Positions 1 to 6,832 of a stretch of 12,008 bases of DNA are shown here, piece by piece (the stretch's first letter is position 1; each line of letters begins with the position of its first letter). The position numbers and the translations under genes are program-made. Below the pieces are notes generated by a model, which made no database searches, was not told where the DNA came from, and saw only the letters and a list, made by a program, of their open reading frames with translations. The stretch is taken from the NCBI RefSeq assembly GCF_031432425.1, contig NZ_JAVKPH010000056.1, positions 1 to 12,008 of the forward strand. The letters are read 5' to 3'. This DNA comes from Ruixingdingia sedimenti. Its GTDB lineage: Bacteria; Pseudomonadota; Alphaproteobacteria; Rhodobacterales; Rhodobacteraceae.

Positions 1-120
1 CCCCGCAGGATCCGACACCGACGACGCATACAGACGCGCGTAGCCATCAGCGTCAAGGTGCGCCGTGGACGTGAATTGCGGCGAGGCGCGGCGGACCGCG
101 GCCAGAGCGTGATCGGACAT
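1..120 (-). CDS. acs: Acetyl-CoA synthetase, N-terminal fragment (runs off window)
   Basis: Only the first 40 codons are present; the gene continues past the left edge. The ATG at 118-120 (read on the minus strand) is preceded by a strong ribosome binding site, GGGAGGAA, two bases before the start. The peptide begins MSDHALAAVRRASPQF and continues with DGYARLYASSVSDPAG. This matches the N-terminal segment of AMP-forming acetyl-CoA synthetases, where a Y-x-x-L-Y-x-x-S-V-x-D-P block precedes the FW motif of the ACAS N-domain. The enzyme converts acetate, ATP and CoA to acetyl-CoA in the cytoplasm. The identification rests on this short block only; a related propionyl-CoA synthetase or other ACAS-family ligase cannot be excluded. 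The 402 bp upstream are AT-rich and are the likely control region. Confidence 0.72.
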   Translation of the reverse strand, partial: MSDHALAAVRRASPQFTSTAHLDADGYARLYASSVSDPAG

Positions 121-262
121 GGTTCCTCCCGTGATGGCTGCGGCCGGGGGCCGCATCCGCCGCAACCCTCCTCAGAGCCGCGGCCTCCTTCCCATGGCCA
201 CTGTAACGCATAGTCAATTTTCATGTAACCACCTTTGTACAATCGTTTTTTCTGAAAATTTC

Positions 263-291
263 TTGACGCACAACCTGTCAATTCTGAAAAT
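263..291 (+). promoter_or_regulatory. Candidate sigma-70-type promoter reading toward the HugZ-like gene
   Basis: TTGACG (263-268) and GAAAAT (286-291) are separated by exactly 17 bp. The -35 matches the consensus well, while the -10 matches only four of six positions. It would leave a leader of about 225 nt before the ATG at 523, which is long, so a nearer start site is possible. Confidence 0.28.
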
Positions 292-443
292 TCCTGTCAT
301 GAAGGCGAAAACAAGACGCGGGTTTTCCTGTGTTTTCCTGTCACAGGGCCGTGAACGGAAAAGATCTCCGCCCCGGCCCCGCCAGAGCGGCGACCAACCA
401 GACAGGGCGGTGGCGCGCGCGGCAGGGACAAGATGTTGCGCCG

Positions 444-466
444 TGATTCGCCTTTGACGCGAATCA
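444..466. promoter_or_regulatory. Perfect 8-bp dyad upstream of the HugZ-like gene
   Basis: TGATTCGC (444-451) and GCGAATCA (459-466) are perfect inverted repeats around a 7-base centre, ending 56 bp before the ATG at 523. No T-run follows, so a terminator is unlikely and an operator fits the position better. The binding protein is unknown. The arm sequence is not the FnrL dyad (TTGAT-N4-ATCAA). Confidence 0.4.
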
Positions 467-522
467 TTGCGCGGCTGCCGGGGCACTGCCATCACAGGCC
501 CGTTCCGCCGCAGGAGGCCCCG

Positions 523-1014
523 ATGACACAGCCGCCAGACCCCGTGGCCCCCGCCGACGACACCGCCCGCGCGCTGGCCCGCAGCCTGCTGGCAGAGGCC
601 CGCCACGCCGCGCTGGCGGTGATCGAGCCCGGCACCGGCGCCCCCTTCGTCAGCCGCATCGCACTGGCGCCGGCCCCGGGCGGGGTGCCGGTGTCGCTGA
701 TATCCGGCCTTGCGGTCCATTGCCGGGCGCTGCGCGAAAACCCCGCCTGCGCGCTCTTGCTGGGCGAACCGGGGGACAGGGGCGATCCGCTGACGCATCC
801 GCGGCTCAGCCTGCGCGCCCGGGCGGAATTCGTCGCCCCCGACGCGCCGGGACGGGCGGACCTGCGCGCCCATTACCTCGCCGCGCGGCCCAAGGCCACG
901 CTTTACGCCGATTTCGCCGATTTCAGCTTCGTGCTGTTCCACCCCGTCTCGGCGGTGCTGAACGGCGGTTTCGCCCGCGCCTACGCGCTGCACCCCGCCG
1001 ACCTGCTGGCATGA
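523..1014 (+). CDS. HugZ/PNPOx-like flavin-binding split-barrel protein
   Basis: This is a 163-residue protein. The ATG at 523 has an AGGAG core (512-516) six bases upstream; an earlier in-frame ATG at 433 lacks one and is rejected. The protein resembles the pyridoxamine 5'-phosphate oxidase-like family related to HugZ, whose members use an FMN-binding split beta-barrel, some of them in haem breakdown. Visible blocks are an N-terminal helix with ARALARSLL, a strand with HAALAVIEP followed by PFVSRIALA (29-49), a SLISGLAVHCRAL segment (58-70), GDPLTHPRLSLRA (87-99), ADFADFSFVLFHPV (129-142) and the closing NGGFARAYALHPADLL (147-162). No signal peptide or membrane segment is seen, so it is probably cytoplasmic. 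The substrate is unknown, and haem degradation is not shown by anything nearby. It stands alone, convergent with the next gene, with a terminator hairpin directly behind it. Confidence 0.8.
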   Translation: MTQPPDPVAPADDTARALARSLLAEARHAALAVIEPGTGAPFVSRIALAPAPGGVPVSLISGLAVHCRALRENPACALLLGEPGDRGDPLTHPRLSLRARAEFVAPDAPGRADLRAHYLAARPKATLYADFADFSFVLFHPVSAVLNGGFARAYALHPADLLA

Positions 1015-1017
1015 GAA

Positions 1018-1046
1018 GGGGCCGGGCGCATCCCGCGCCCGGCCCC
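1018..1046. terminator. GC-rich terminator hairpin between convergent genes
   Basis: GGGGCCGGGCGC (1018-1029) pairs perfectly with GCGCCCGGCCCC (1035-1046) around a 5-base loop. It starts three bases after the stop codon at 1012-1014 and lies 28 bp from the stop of the opposing beta-helix gene. There is no T-run on either side. It can serve both convergent genes, but whether it ends transcription alone or blocks 3' decay cannot be told from sequence. Confidence 0.65.
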
Positions 1047-1074
1047 GCCGCCCCCTCCGTCCCGGTGGCGCCGG

Positions 1075-3375
1075 TCAGACCGGCGCATCCACCCGCAGCG
1101 TCACCTGCACCCGGCCCAGCACCGCAACCGGCCAGCGCAGGTTGATCAGCTTGCGCTCCGGCCCCTGTTCGAGCTGCACATAGGGCATGTCGAACCGCGT
1201 CGTCGCCCCCGGCGCGGGCGTGGTGATCGAACCTTCGGCCACCACCGCCTGCACATGGCGCGCCCATCCCCCGAAGGGCAGTGCGGCCGACCCGTCCACC
1301 GCCCAGGTCGTGGCGGCGGTGTTCTGCTGGTGGCTGACCGTCACCGGGTTGTGCATCGCCGAGGTGATGCCGTTGAAGTTGTTGCCCTGCACCACGATGT
1401 TGCGGAACCGGCTGTATTCCAGCACCGCCCAGGTCGTATCCACCTTTTCCACCCGGTCGATCGTGCCGTTCAGCGTGCGGAAGGTGTTGCCCGTGATCGA
1501 CAGCCCCTGGATGAAATGGCCCGACCCGCAGGGCGTGACGACCAGCCAGGAAAAGGACGGGACGACATCGTTCACGGTGAAGATGTTGCCGGTGATCGTC
1601 AGCCCCCCGAACGAGAACTGGCTGACCCAGTTGGGGTCCGGTTCGCGTTCGTTGGTCATCTCGATGAAGCAGTTGTCGACATAGTTGCCGGTGATCAGCG
1701 TCTTGATGTTGATCCCGCTCAGCACCACCCCCGCGCGCCGCACGCCCGGGCTTTCGGCGTCGCCGTGGAAGAAGTGGTTGCCGATGAACATATGGCCCGA
1801 TCCGTGCATCACCGCGAAATGGGCGAAACGCACGCAGCGGTTGTCGCGCAGCTTGACGTCATTGGCGTTGACGTTGAGGCAGACGGTGGTCCGGTCCTGC
1901 ACCCGGACACCCTGTTCGTTCGACAGGAACTGGCATTCGTCGATCAGCATGCCCTGACAGCCGGTGCCGATCGAGGTGATGGCGCGGTCCTTGGGCTTGT
2001 TGAACACGCAGCCATGCACCCGAAAGATGGTGCCCGAGGGCGGCAGCATCACCGTGCTCGCCCGCCCGTCGCCCTGGAACTCGATATCCGTCAGCTCGAA
2101 CTTGTCGAGTCGGCCGAAGCCGCTGAAATCCAGCAGGTATTTGTAGCGGGTGAAGGTATAGACCCGCGTGCCGGGGGTGAAACCGGGCGGCAGGCTCAGT
2201 TCCACCGTGCCGGCGGCGACGTTGACCGCGCGCACATAGGTTTCCCGCGCCACGCCCATGCCGCTGACGCGCGCGCCGACGGGGATGTTGGCGACATTGG
2301 CCACGGCGGTCAGCAGATAGGGCTGCGCGGTGGAATAGGTCGCCTCGGACGTGACCACGGTGTCGTCCCAGGCGGCGCTGTTGCGCGCGCCGATCTGGCC
2401 GTTGGTGATCAGGCGGCGCTGCGCGAAACTGCCCCCCGTCAACCCCGCCAGCGCCGCCACATCCACCGGGGCGGAAATATCCACCCTGCGGCCGTTGAGG
2501 TCGAGCGTCACATGGTCGATGGAATGGAACAGCACCTGCAACGCCTTGCGGAAACCCTGGGTCTCATCCCCGAAGGCCCGGGCATAGGTCGCAAGGTCGT
2601 AGTTCTGCAAAAGCGCAAGGCGCGTCGCCTCTTCCATCACCAGCGTGCCCTGGAACCGCACCGGCGAGGCGATGGTGAGGTTCGCGCCGATCCGGTACGT
2701 CCCCCCCGACACCAGCACCGTGCGCCCCGCCGCCGCGGCGTCGGCGGCGACGAAGGCGGCATAGTCGTTCGTCACCCCGTCGCCGCGCGCGCCGAAATCG
2801 CGCACGTCCACCACGTCGAGCATGTTGCGCAGGAAGACCTCGGTCACGTCCTCGACCTCTATGTCGTCGATGCGCACCACGCCGCCGTTCGCGCCCGTCA
2901 GGTCCAGCCCCACATGCGCATAGGCCGGCTCCGTGCCCCAGGCCATCGTCACGCCCGTGCGCGTGCCCGATCCGATGATGGCCTGCACCGTCACCACCTC
3001 GCCATAGGCGGTCAGCGCGACGGCGGGGCCGGTCTGCGGCACGGAACCGGCGTTGCCCCCCTGCGCATTGCCCGCCCAGGCGGCGATCCGCACCGAGGGC
3101 AGGTTGCCCGACAGCGCCTTGACCCGCGCCGTGACGCGCAGGTACATCCCCGGTTGCACCGGCGTCTGGCCCATGTGGCGCAGCTTCTGGGTGCCCTGCG
3201 TCTTGAGCAGTTCCAGACAGCCGCCGAAATCCTGGTCCGCCGCCACGAAGGCCGCGTTCGCCGCGCCCTGATAGCTGGCAGAGCCGGGCGTGCCATCCTC
3301 GCTCGACCACAGGCCGAGCCCGGCCGAGAACGGGGGCGGCATCAGCACCAGCCCGTCGGTAATCGCCTTGTTCAT
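1075..3375 (-). CDS. Pectate-lyase/GH28-like right-handed beta-helix protein
   Basis: This is a 766-residue protein. The start at 3375 (MNKAITDG) has GAGGG seven bases upstream; the frame stays open to an ATG at 3531, but that 52-residue extension is Arg/Gly-rich shadow sequence. Residues about 1-175 form an N-terminal beta-rich, carbohydrate-binding-like region. Residues 188-230 carry the Pectate_lyase_3 signature (VVDVRDFGARGDGVTND, then a helix and GRTVLVSGGTYRIG). The rest is a beta-helix: turn motifs of the type [IV]xGNxF recur with G at 532, 563, 596, 629 and 664, about 31-35 residues apart. A short beta domain closes the chain. No signal peptide is seen. Such folds cleave or bind polysaccharides, including in phage tail spikes; the substrate and catalytic residues cannot be assigned. 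I recall similar long proteins as conserved in Rhodobacteraceae, usually annotated only as GH28-related. It is monocistronic and divergent from the CHAD gene. Confidence 0.82.
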   Translation of the reverse strand: MNKAITDGLVLMPPPFSAGLGLWSSEDGTPGSASYQGAANAAFVAADQDFGGCLELLKTQGTQKLRHMGQTPVQPGMYLRVTARVKALSGNLPSVRIAAWAGNAQGGNAGSVPQTGPAVALTAYGEVVTVQAIIGSGTRTGVTMAWGTEPAYAHVGLDLTGANGGVVRIDDIEVEDVTEVFLRNMLDVVDVRDFGARGDGVTNDYAAFVAADAAAAGRTVLVSGGTYRIGANLTIASPVRFQGTLVMEEATRLALLQNYDLATYARAFGDETQGFRKALQVLFHSIDHVTLDLNGRRVDISAPVDVAALAGLTGGSFAQRRLITNGQIGARNSAAWDDTVVTSEATYSTAQPYLLTAVANVANIPVGARVSGMGVARETYVRAVNVAAGTVELSLPPGFTPGTRVYTFTRYKYLLDFSGFGRLDKFELTDIEFQGDGRASTVMLPPSGTIFRVHGCVFNKPKDRAITSIGTGCQGMLIDECQFLSNEQGVRVQDRTTVCLNVNANDVKLRDNRCVRFAHFAVMHGSGHMFIGNHFFHGDAESPGVRRAGVVLSGINIKTLITGNYVDNCFIEMTNEREPDPNWVSQFSFGGLTITGNIFTVNDVVPSFSWLVVTPCGSGHFIQGLSITGNTFRTLNGTIDRVEKVDTTWAVLEYSRFRNIVVQGNNFNGITSAMHNPVTVSHQQNTAATTWAVDGSAALPFGGWARHVQAVVAEGSITTPAPGATTRFDMPYVQLEQGPERKLINLRWPVAVLGRVQVTLRVDAPV

Positions 3376-3661
3376 CGCGCAAACCCTCGCGTCGTTCCTG
3401 TCACGCCCCGCAGGGCGCCCGGCCGATGCGCGCCCCCGGGCCGGGCCGCGCACCGCATCACCGCTTGCTCTCGGGGATATGCCGGACGATCCGCCCTGAC
3501 GCGACAGGGCTAGCAGGCCGGCGTTAACCACGCATGAACCGGGCGCGCGCAGGTTGCCGCCGTGGCCCCTGTGCGGCCCCTGCGCGGCCCCGTCGCGGTG
3601 GTGTCACAAAACCATTACCATCGCGGTGTCAGATGCGCCCGAACGCAACCCCGGGGACCGC
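3376..3661. promoter_or_regulatory. Divergent region between beta-helix and CHAD genes
   Basis: This 286-bp non-coding stretch separates the two divergent starts. It is GC-rich and no clean -35/-10 pair was found. Two motif-like sites stand out: a CtrA-box-like TTCA-N7-TTAAC read on the minus strand (3523-3538), one mismatch from TTAA-N7-TTAAC and about 150 bp upstream of the beta-helix start; and TGTCACAAAACC at 3602-3613, whose first half looks like a PHO-box half-site, about 50 bp upstream of the CHAD start. Both are weak. Confidence 0.3.
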
Positions 3662-4564
3662 ATGCCTTACCATTTCACCCTGTCCGACAAGTCCCCGGCC
3701 GCCGGCGTGCGCCGCATCGCCGCCGAACAGATCGACAACGCGTTGGCCGACCTGCGCGAGGCCACGCTGCCGCAGGGCCTGCTGGTGCACAGCCTGCGCA
3801 AGCGGGTGAAGAAGCTGCGCGGCCTTTTGCGGCTGGTGGAACCGCAGTTCCGTGATTTTTCCAGACAGAACACGGCGTTGCGCGACACCGCCCGGGGCAT
3901 TTCCGCCCTGCGCGACGCCGAGGTGCGCCGCGCCGCCTTTGCCCGCCTTGTCCCCCTCGCCCCCACCGCCGCACCAGAGGCAACCGCCGCCATATCCGCC
4001 GCGCTGGCGGCCGGGGCGCAGCACAGCCCCGACGCCGGCGACGCCGCCCTCGCCGCCTTCCGCGAGGCGCTGCTGGACCTGCGCGCGGGCGTCGGCGACT
4101 GGCGCATCCGGGGCGACGGCTTCGACACGCTCGCCCCCGGGCTCGCGCTGACATGGCGGCGGGCGCGCCGCGCGATGAAGGCGGCACGGGCGGAATATGG
4201 CGGCGATTTCGACGCCGCGCCCTTCCACGACTGGCGCAAGCGCGCCAAGGCGCATTGGTATCAGGCCCGCCTGCTGACCCCGATCTGGCCCGAGATGATG
4301 GCCCCGCATCTGGCCGCCGCCGATGCCCTTGGCGAATTGCTGGGCGATCACAACGACATGGACGTACTCTTGCACCACATCCTGCCGCTCGCCGCCGACT
4401 GGCCCGAAACGCAGGCCGCCCTTGCCGCCGCGGGGATGGAAACGCGCCGCGACCTCGCCCGCCGCGCGCTGGTGCTGGGCCGGCGGCTCTTCGCAGGGCC
4501 CGAGGACCTGCTGACCGACCGCTGGTCCGTCTGGTGGGAGGTCTGGCGCCAGGACCGGGATTAG
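3662..4564 (+). CDS. CHAD-domain protein (probable polyphosphate-binding)
   Basis: This is a 300-residue protein, essentially one CHAD domain (conserved histidine alpha-helical domain). It begins MPYHFTLSDKSPAAGVRRIAAEQIDNAL, as stand-alone CHAD proteins do; the upstream ATG at 3554 would add 36 unlike residues. Conserved basic helices are visible: VHSLRKRVKKLRGLLRL (42-58), SALRDAEVRR (81-90), FHDWRKRAKAHWYQARLL (188-205), then LGDHNDMDVL (227-236). The two H-x-x-R-K-R helices are the duplicated core of the fold, whose Lys/Arg/His surface binds inorganic polyphosphate in characterised members. No CYTH (triphosphatase) domain is fused or adjacent. The start has only a weak GGGGA upstream. The gene is convergent with lysS. 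Polyphosphate binding follows from the family; a structural or granule role is inference. Confidence 0.85.
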   Translation: MPYHFTLSDKSPAAGVRRIAAEQIDNALADLREATLPQGLLVHSLRKRVKKLRGLLRLVEPQFRDFSRQNTALRDTARGISALRDAEVRRAAFARLVPLAPTAAPEATAAISAALAAGAQHSPDAGDAALAAFREALLDLRAGVGDWRIRGDGFDTLAPGLALTWRRARRAMKAARAEYGGDFDAAPFHDWRKRAKAHWYQARLLTPIWPEMMAPHLAAADALGELLGDHNDMDVLLHHILPLAADWPETQAALAAAGMETRRDLARRALVLGRRLFAGPEDLLTDRWSVWWEVWRQDRD

Positions 4565-4571
4565 CACCGGC

Positions 4572-4668
4572 CGACATTCAGCCCTGCCGCGTGGGCTGGC
4601 GAAAGCCACCGCCTTCGCCACAGTCTGCGGATAGTCGCGGGACCGGCAGGGGGACCAAAGCCCCCGCC
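4572..4668 (-). repeat. Hairpin repeat element, copy A (CHAD/lysS junction)
   Basis: This copy fills the gap between the convergent CHAD and lysS stops and is read here on the minus strand, the direction of the lysS transcript. It contains GGGGGCTTTGG, then a stem TGGCGAAGGC / GCTTTCGCCA (4620-4611 and 4606-4597) with a 4-base loop, then GAATGTCG (4579-4572). On the minus RNA all ten stem pairs form, one as G-U; on the plus strand that pair is an A-C mismatch, which favours a minus-strand RNA. Copy B at 11736-11831 has the same blocks at nearly the same spacing. My hand alignment gives about 64 matches in 96 columns with one gap. Confidence 0.55.
4649..4665. terminator. Weak hairpin downstream of lysS
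   Basis: GGGGG (4649-4653) and CCCCC (4661-4665) can pair around a 7-base loop, 14 bp past the lysS stop and about 85 bp past the CHAD stop. The stem is short and has no T-run. It is the only terminator-like structure I see here besides the repeat hairpin. Confidence 0.25.
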
Positions 4669-4678
4669 CCGCCAGCCC

Positions 4679-6253
4679 TCAGCCCTGCCGCGCCAGCGCG
4701 CCCTCGATCAGCGCCTCGGTTTCCTTCACGCCGTAAAGCGCAATGAACCCGCCGAAGCGCGGCCCCTCGGAGGCACCCAGAAGCACCTCGTAAAGCGCCT
4801 TGAACCAGTCGCGCAGGTTCTCGAACCCGTGGTCCCGGCCCACGGCGAAGCACAGGCTTTGCAGCGCCTCGGCATCGTTCGTCCCTTCCCATACGCGCAG
4901 GCGGGCCAGCAGATCCTCCATCGCCGCGCGTTCCTGATCGGTCGGCGCGCGGAACTGGCGCTTGGGGGCCACGAAGTCGGTGAAATAGCGCACCGCGAAT
5001 CCGGCGGCCTTGTCGAGCTGCGGATGCGTCCCGGGGCTCGCCTCGGGCGCGTACCGTTTGATGAAACCCCAAAGCCCCTTGGCGTCCGTCGCCCCGGCCA
5101 CGCTGGCAAGGTTCAGCAGCATGCCGAAGGGCACCACCATGTCCGACGCGGGTGGGTTGCCGCCATGGATATGCCAGACGGGATTGGCCAGCTGGTTTTC
5201 CAGCGTCTGGCCGGGATAGGCGCGCAACTGCTGGTGGTATTCGTCCACCGCCTTGGGGATCACGTCGAAATGCATCCGCTTGGCGGTCTTGGGCTTCTGA
5301 TACATGAAATAGGACAGGCTTTCCGTGGCCGCATAGGTCAGCCATTCGTCGATGGTCAGCCCGTTGCCCTTGGATTTGCTGATCTTCTGCCCCTGATCGT
5401 CGAGGAACAATTCATAGGTGAAATGCTCCGGCTTGCGCCCGCCAAGGATCTCGCAGATGCGGTCGTAGATCGGGGTGTTGGTGCTGTGGTCCTTGCCGTA
5501 CATCTCGAAATCCACGTCCAGCGCCGCCCACCGGGCGCCGAAATCGGGCTTCCATTGCAGCTTCACCTGCCCGCCCGTCACCGGCAGCGTCCATTCGCGG
5601 CCCGTATCGTCGTCGAAGGTGATGGTGCCGTCCTTGGCGTTCACCTCTTTCATCGGCACATAGAGCACACGGCCCGTTTCCGGGTGGATCGGCAGGAAGC
5701 ACGAATAGCTCTGCTGGCGTTCCTCGCGCAGGCTGGCCAGCATCACCTCCATGATCGCGTCATAGCGTTCGGCGGCGCGCAGAAGCACGGTGTCGAACCG
5801 GCCCGACTTGTAGAATTCGGTGGCCGAGTAGAATTCGTATTCGAACCCGAAGGTGTCGAGGAACCGGCGCAGCATCGCGTTATTGTGGTGGCCGAAGCTT
5901 TCGTACTGCCCGAACGGATCGGGGACCGAGGTCAGCGGGCGTTGCAGGTTTTCATGCAGCATCGCCTGGTTCGGCACGTTGTCGGGCACCTTGCGCATGC
6001 CGTCGAGGTCGTCCGAGAAACAGATCAGCCGCGTCGGAATGTCGCTGATCACCTCGAAGGCGCGGCGGATCATCGTCGTGCGCGCGACCTCGCCGAAGGT
6101 GCCGATATGCGGCAGGCCCGAGGGGCCATAGCCGGTCTCGAACAGCACATGGCCCTTTTCCGGCGGCGCCTTCTCGTACCGTTTGAGGATGCGGCGGGCC
6201 TCTTCGAAGGGCCAGGCTTTCGATTTCATCGCGGCGTCACGCAAACTGGACAT
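4679..6253 (-). CDS. lysS: Lysyl-tRNA synthetase, class I
   Basis: This is a 524-residue protein that charges tRNA-Lys in the cytoplasm. It is the class I (LysRS1, archaeal-type) enzyme, not the class II enzyme common in other bacteria. The Rossmann-fold signature lies at 41-53 (GYGPSGLPHIGTF, HIGH-type motif PHIG) and the KMSKS loop is KISKSKG at 290-296. Between them are a lysine-pocket region with LICFSDDLDGMRKVPDN (76-92) and the HSTNTPIYDRI segment (256-266). The C-terminal helical anticodon-binding region runs to ALARQG. Length is normal for the family. The ATG at 6253 has GAGGA seven bases upstream; an in-frame Met at codon 9 is less well supported. Class I LysRS is the usual form in many alphaproteobacteria, so it is characteristic rather than odd. 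The gene is monocistronic and divergent from the TerB-like gene. Confidence 0.95.
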   Translation of the reverse strand: MSSLRDAAMKSKAWPFEEARRILKRYEKAPPEKGHVLFETGYGPSGLPHIGTFGEVARTTMIRRAFEVISDIPTRLICFSDDLDGMRKVPDNVPNQAMLHENLQRPLTSVPDPFGQYESFGHHNNAMLRRFLDTFGFEYEFYSATEFYKSGRFDTVLLRAAERYDAIMEVMLASLREERQQSYSCFLPIHPETGRVLYVPMKEVNAKDGTITFDDDTGREWTLPVTGGQVKLQWKPDFGARWAALDVDFEMYGKDHSTNTPIYDRICEILGGRKPEHFTYELFLDDQGQKISKSKGNGLTIDEWLTYAATESLSYFMYQKPKTAKRMHFDVIPKAVDEYHQQLRAYPGQTLENQLANPVWHIHGGNPPASDMVVPFGMLLNLASVAGATDAKGLWGFIKRYAPEASPGTHPQLDKAAGFAVRYFTDFVAPKRQFRAPTDQERAAMEDLLARLRVWEGTNDAEALQSLCFAVGRDHGFENLRDWFKALYEVLLGASEGPRFGGFIALYGVKETEALIEGALARQG

Positions 6254-6301
6254 CGGCGCATCCTCATCCGCGCGCAGGCCCCATGCCCGCGCAACCCCCG
6301 C

Positions 6302-6330
6302 GTCCTATTGCCGGGGCGGGCGCAGGTCAA
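6302..6330 (-). promoter_or_regulatory. Candidate lysS promoter
   Basis: Read on the minus strand, TTGACC (6330-6325) is followed after 17 bp by TAGGAC (6307-6302). Five of six -35 bases and three of six -10 bases match consensus. A start about seven bases on would give a leader of roughly 40 nt before the lysS ATG at 6253. The boxes interlock with the terB promoter. Confidence 0.45.
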
Positions 6331-6336
6331 TATTCT
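6308..6336 (+). promoter_or_regulatory. Candidate promoter of the TerB-like gene
   Basis: TTGCCG (6308-6313) is followed after exactly 17 bp by TATTCT (6331-6336); each matches four to five of six consensus bases. Transcription would start near 6343, about 24 nt before the GTG start at 6367. It directly abuts both boxes of the opposing lysS promoter. Confidence 0.5.
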
Positions 6337-6366
6337 GCGCCGCAACAGGACAGAAAGGAATGCCAG

Positions 6367-6789
6367 GTGAGCCCCACCACCCCCTCGCTCAGCCCACAGG
6401 ATGCGCTGGCGGCGCTGATGATCGCGGTCTCGGCCTCGGATGAGAACATGCGCACCTCGGAACTGCTGGCGATCCAGCAGATCGTGAACTATCTGCCGGT
6501 ATTCGCGGGCTATGACACCGACCGGCTGCGGCAACTGGCGCAGACGGTGTTCGACCTGTTCGAGGTGGAGGACGGGCTCGATGCCCTCTTCGGCCTGATC
6601 CGCGACACGCTGCCCGAACGGCTGAACGAAACCGCCTATGCGCTGGCCTGCGACGTGGCGGCCTCGGACGGCAAGCTGGGGGAAACCGAACTGCGCATGC
6701 TGGAGGAAATCCGGCACGAACTGAACATCGACCGCCTGCATGCCGCCGCCATCGAACGCGGCGCGCGGGCACGCCACCTGACGCTCTAG
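6367..6789 (+). CDS. TerB-like (tellurite-resistance family) protein
   Basis: This is a 140-residue all-alpha, acidic protein. The start is taken as GTG at 6367 because AAAGGAA lies six bases upstream; the overlapping ATG at 6360 is out of frame, and an in-frame ATG at 6283 would place the promoter inside the gene. Two similar acidic helix-turn-helix units are visible: AVSASDENMRTSELLAI (20-36) and DVAASDGKLGETELRMLEEI (96-115). The A-S-D-G/E turn with acidic helix is the hallmark of the TerB/DjlA-like metal-associated fold. No signal peptide or membrane segment is seen, and no other ter gene is nearby, so real tellurite resistance is not implied. The cellular role is unknown. It is divergent from lysS and convergent with dacB. 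Confidence 0.78.
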   Translation: MSPTTPSLSPQDALAALMIAVSASDENMRTSELLAIQQIVNYLPVFAGYDTDRLRQLAQTVFDLFEVEDGLDALFGLIRDTLPERLNETAYALACDVAASDGKLGETELRMLEEIRHELNIDRLHAAAIERGARARHLTL

Positions 6790-6804
6790 GCGCTGCGTCC
6801 GCGG

Positions 6805-6826
6805 GCCGGGGCCCCCGCGCCCCGGC
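6805..6826. terminator. Terminator hairpin between terB-like gene and dacB
   Basis: GCCGGGGC (6805-6812) pairs perfectly with GCCCCGGC (6819-6826) around a 6-base loop. It sits between the convergent stops at 6789 and 6833. A short TT follows on the plus side and there is no T-run on the minus side. Confidence 0.6.
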
Positions 6827-6832
6827 TTCGCC

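Larger units (their letters stand above)
121..522. promoter_or_regulatory. Divergent control region between acs and the HugZ-like gene
   Basis: This 402-bp stretch has no credible gene. Bases about 198-345 are clearly richer in A and T than the rest of the window. Repeats seen: TTCTGAAAATT twice (250-260 and 282-292, 32 bp apart); TGTAAC twice (202-207 and 224-229, 22 bp apart); TTTTCCTGT in tandem (323-331 and 333-341), with a related TTCCTGTC at 291-298; and a TTGAC/GTCAA dyad (263-267 and 277-281). The helical-turn spacing of several repeats suggests protein binding sites. Which gene they serve is inference; acs, whose start is at 120, is the nearer for most of them. Confidence 0.5.

Noticed and set aside
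1255..3513. Long plus-strand open frame opposite the beta-helix gene
   Set aside because: The translation is His/Arg/Gly-rich low-complexity sequence with no family signature, an antisense shadow typical of very GC-rich coding DNA.
4578..4692. 14-base exact repeat TCAGCCCTGCCGCG at 4578-4591 and 4679-4692
   Set aside because: Identity stops abruptly on both sides; a match of this length is near chance level in 12 kb of GC-rich DNA.
6360..6366. ATG at 6360 as start of the TerB-like gene
   Set aside because: It is out of frame; the GTG at 6367 is in frame and better spaced from AAAGGAA.
4829..6370. Long plus-strand open frame opposite lysS
   Set aside because: It mirrors the lysS codons, crosses the promoter region and has no recognisable domain.
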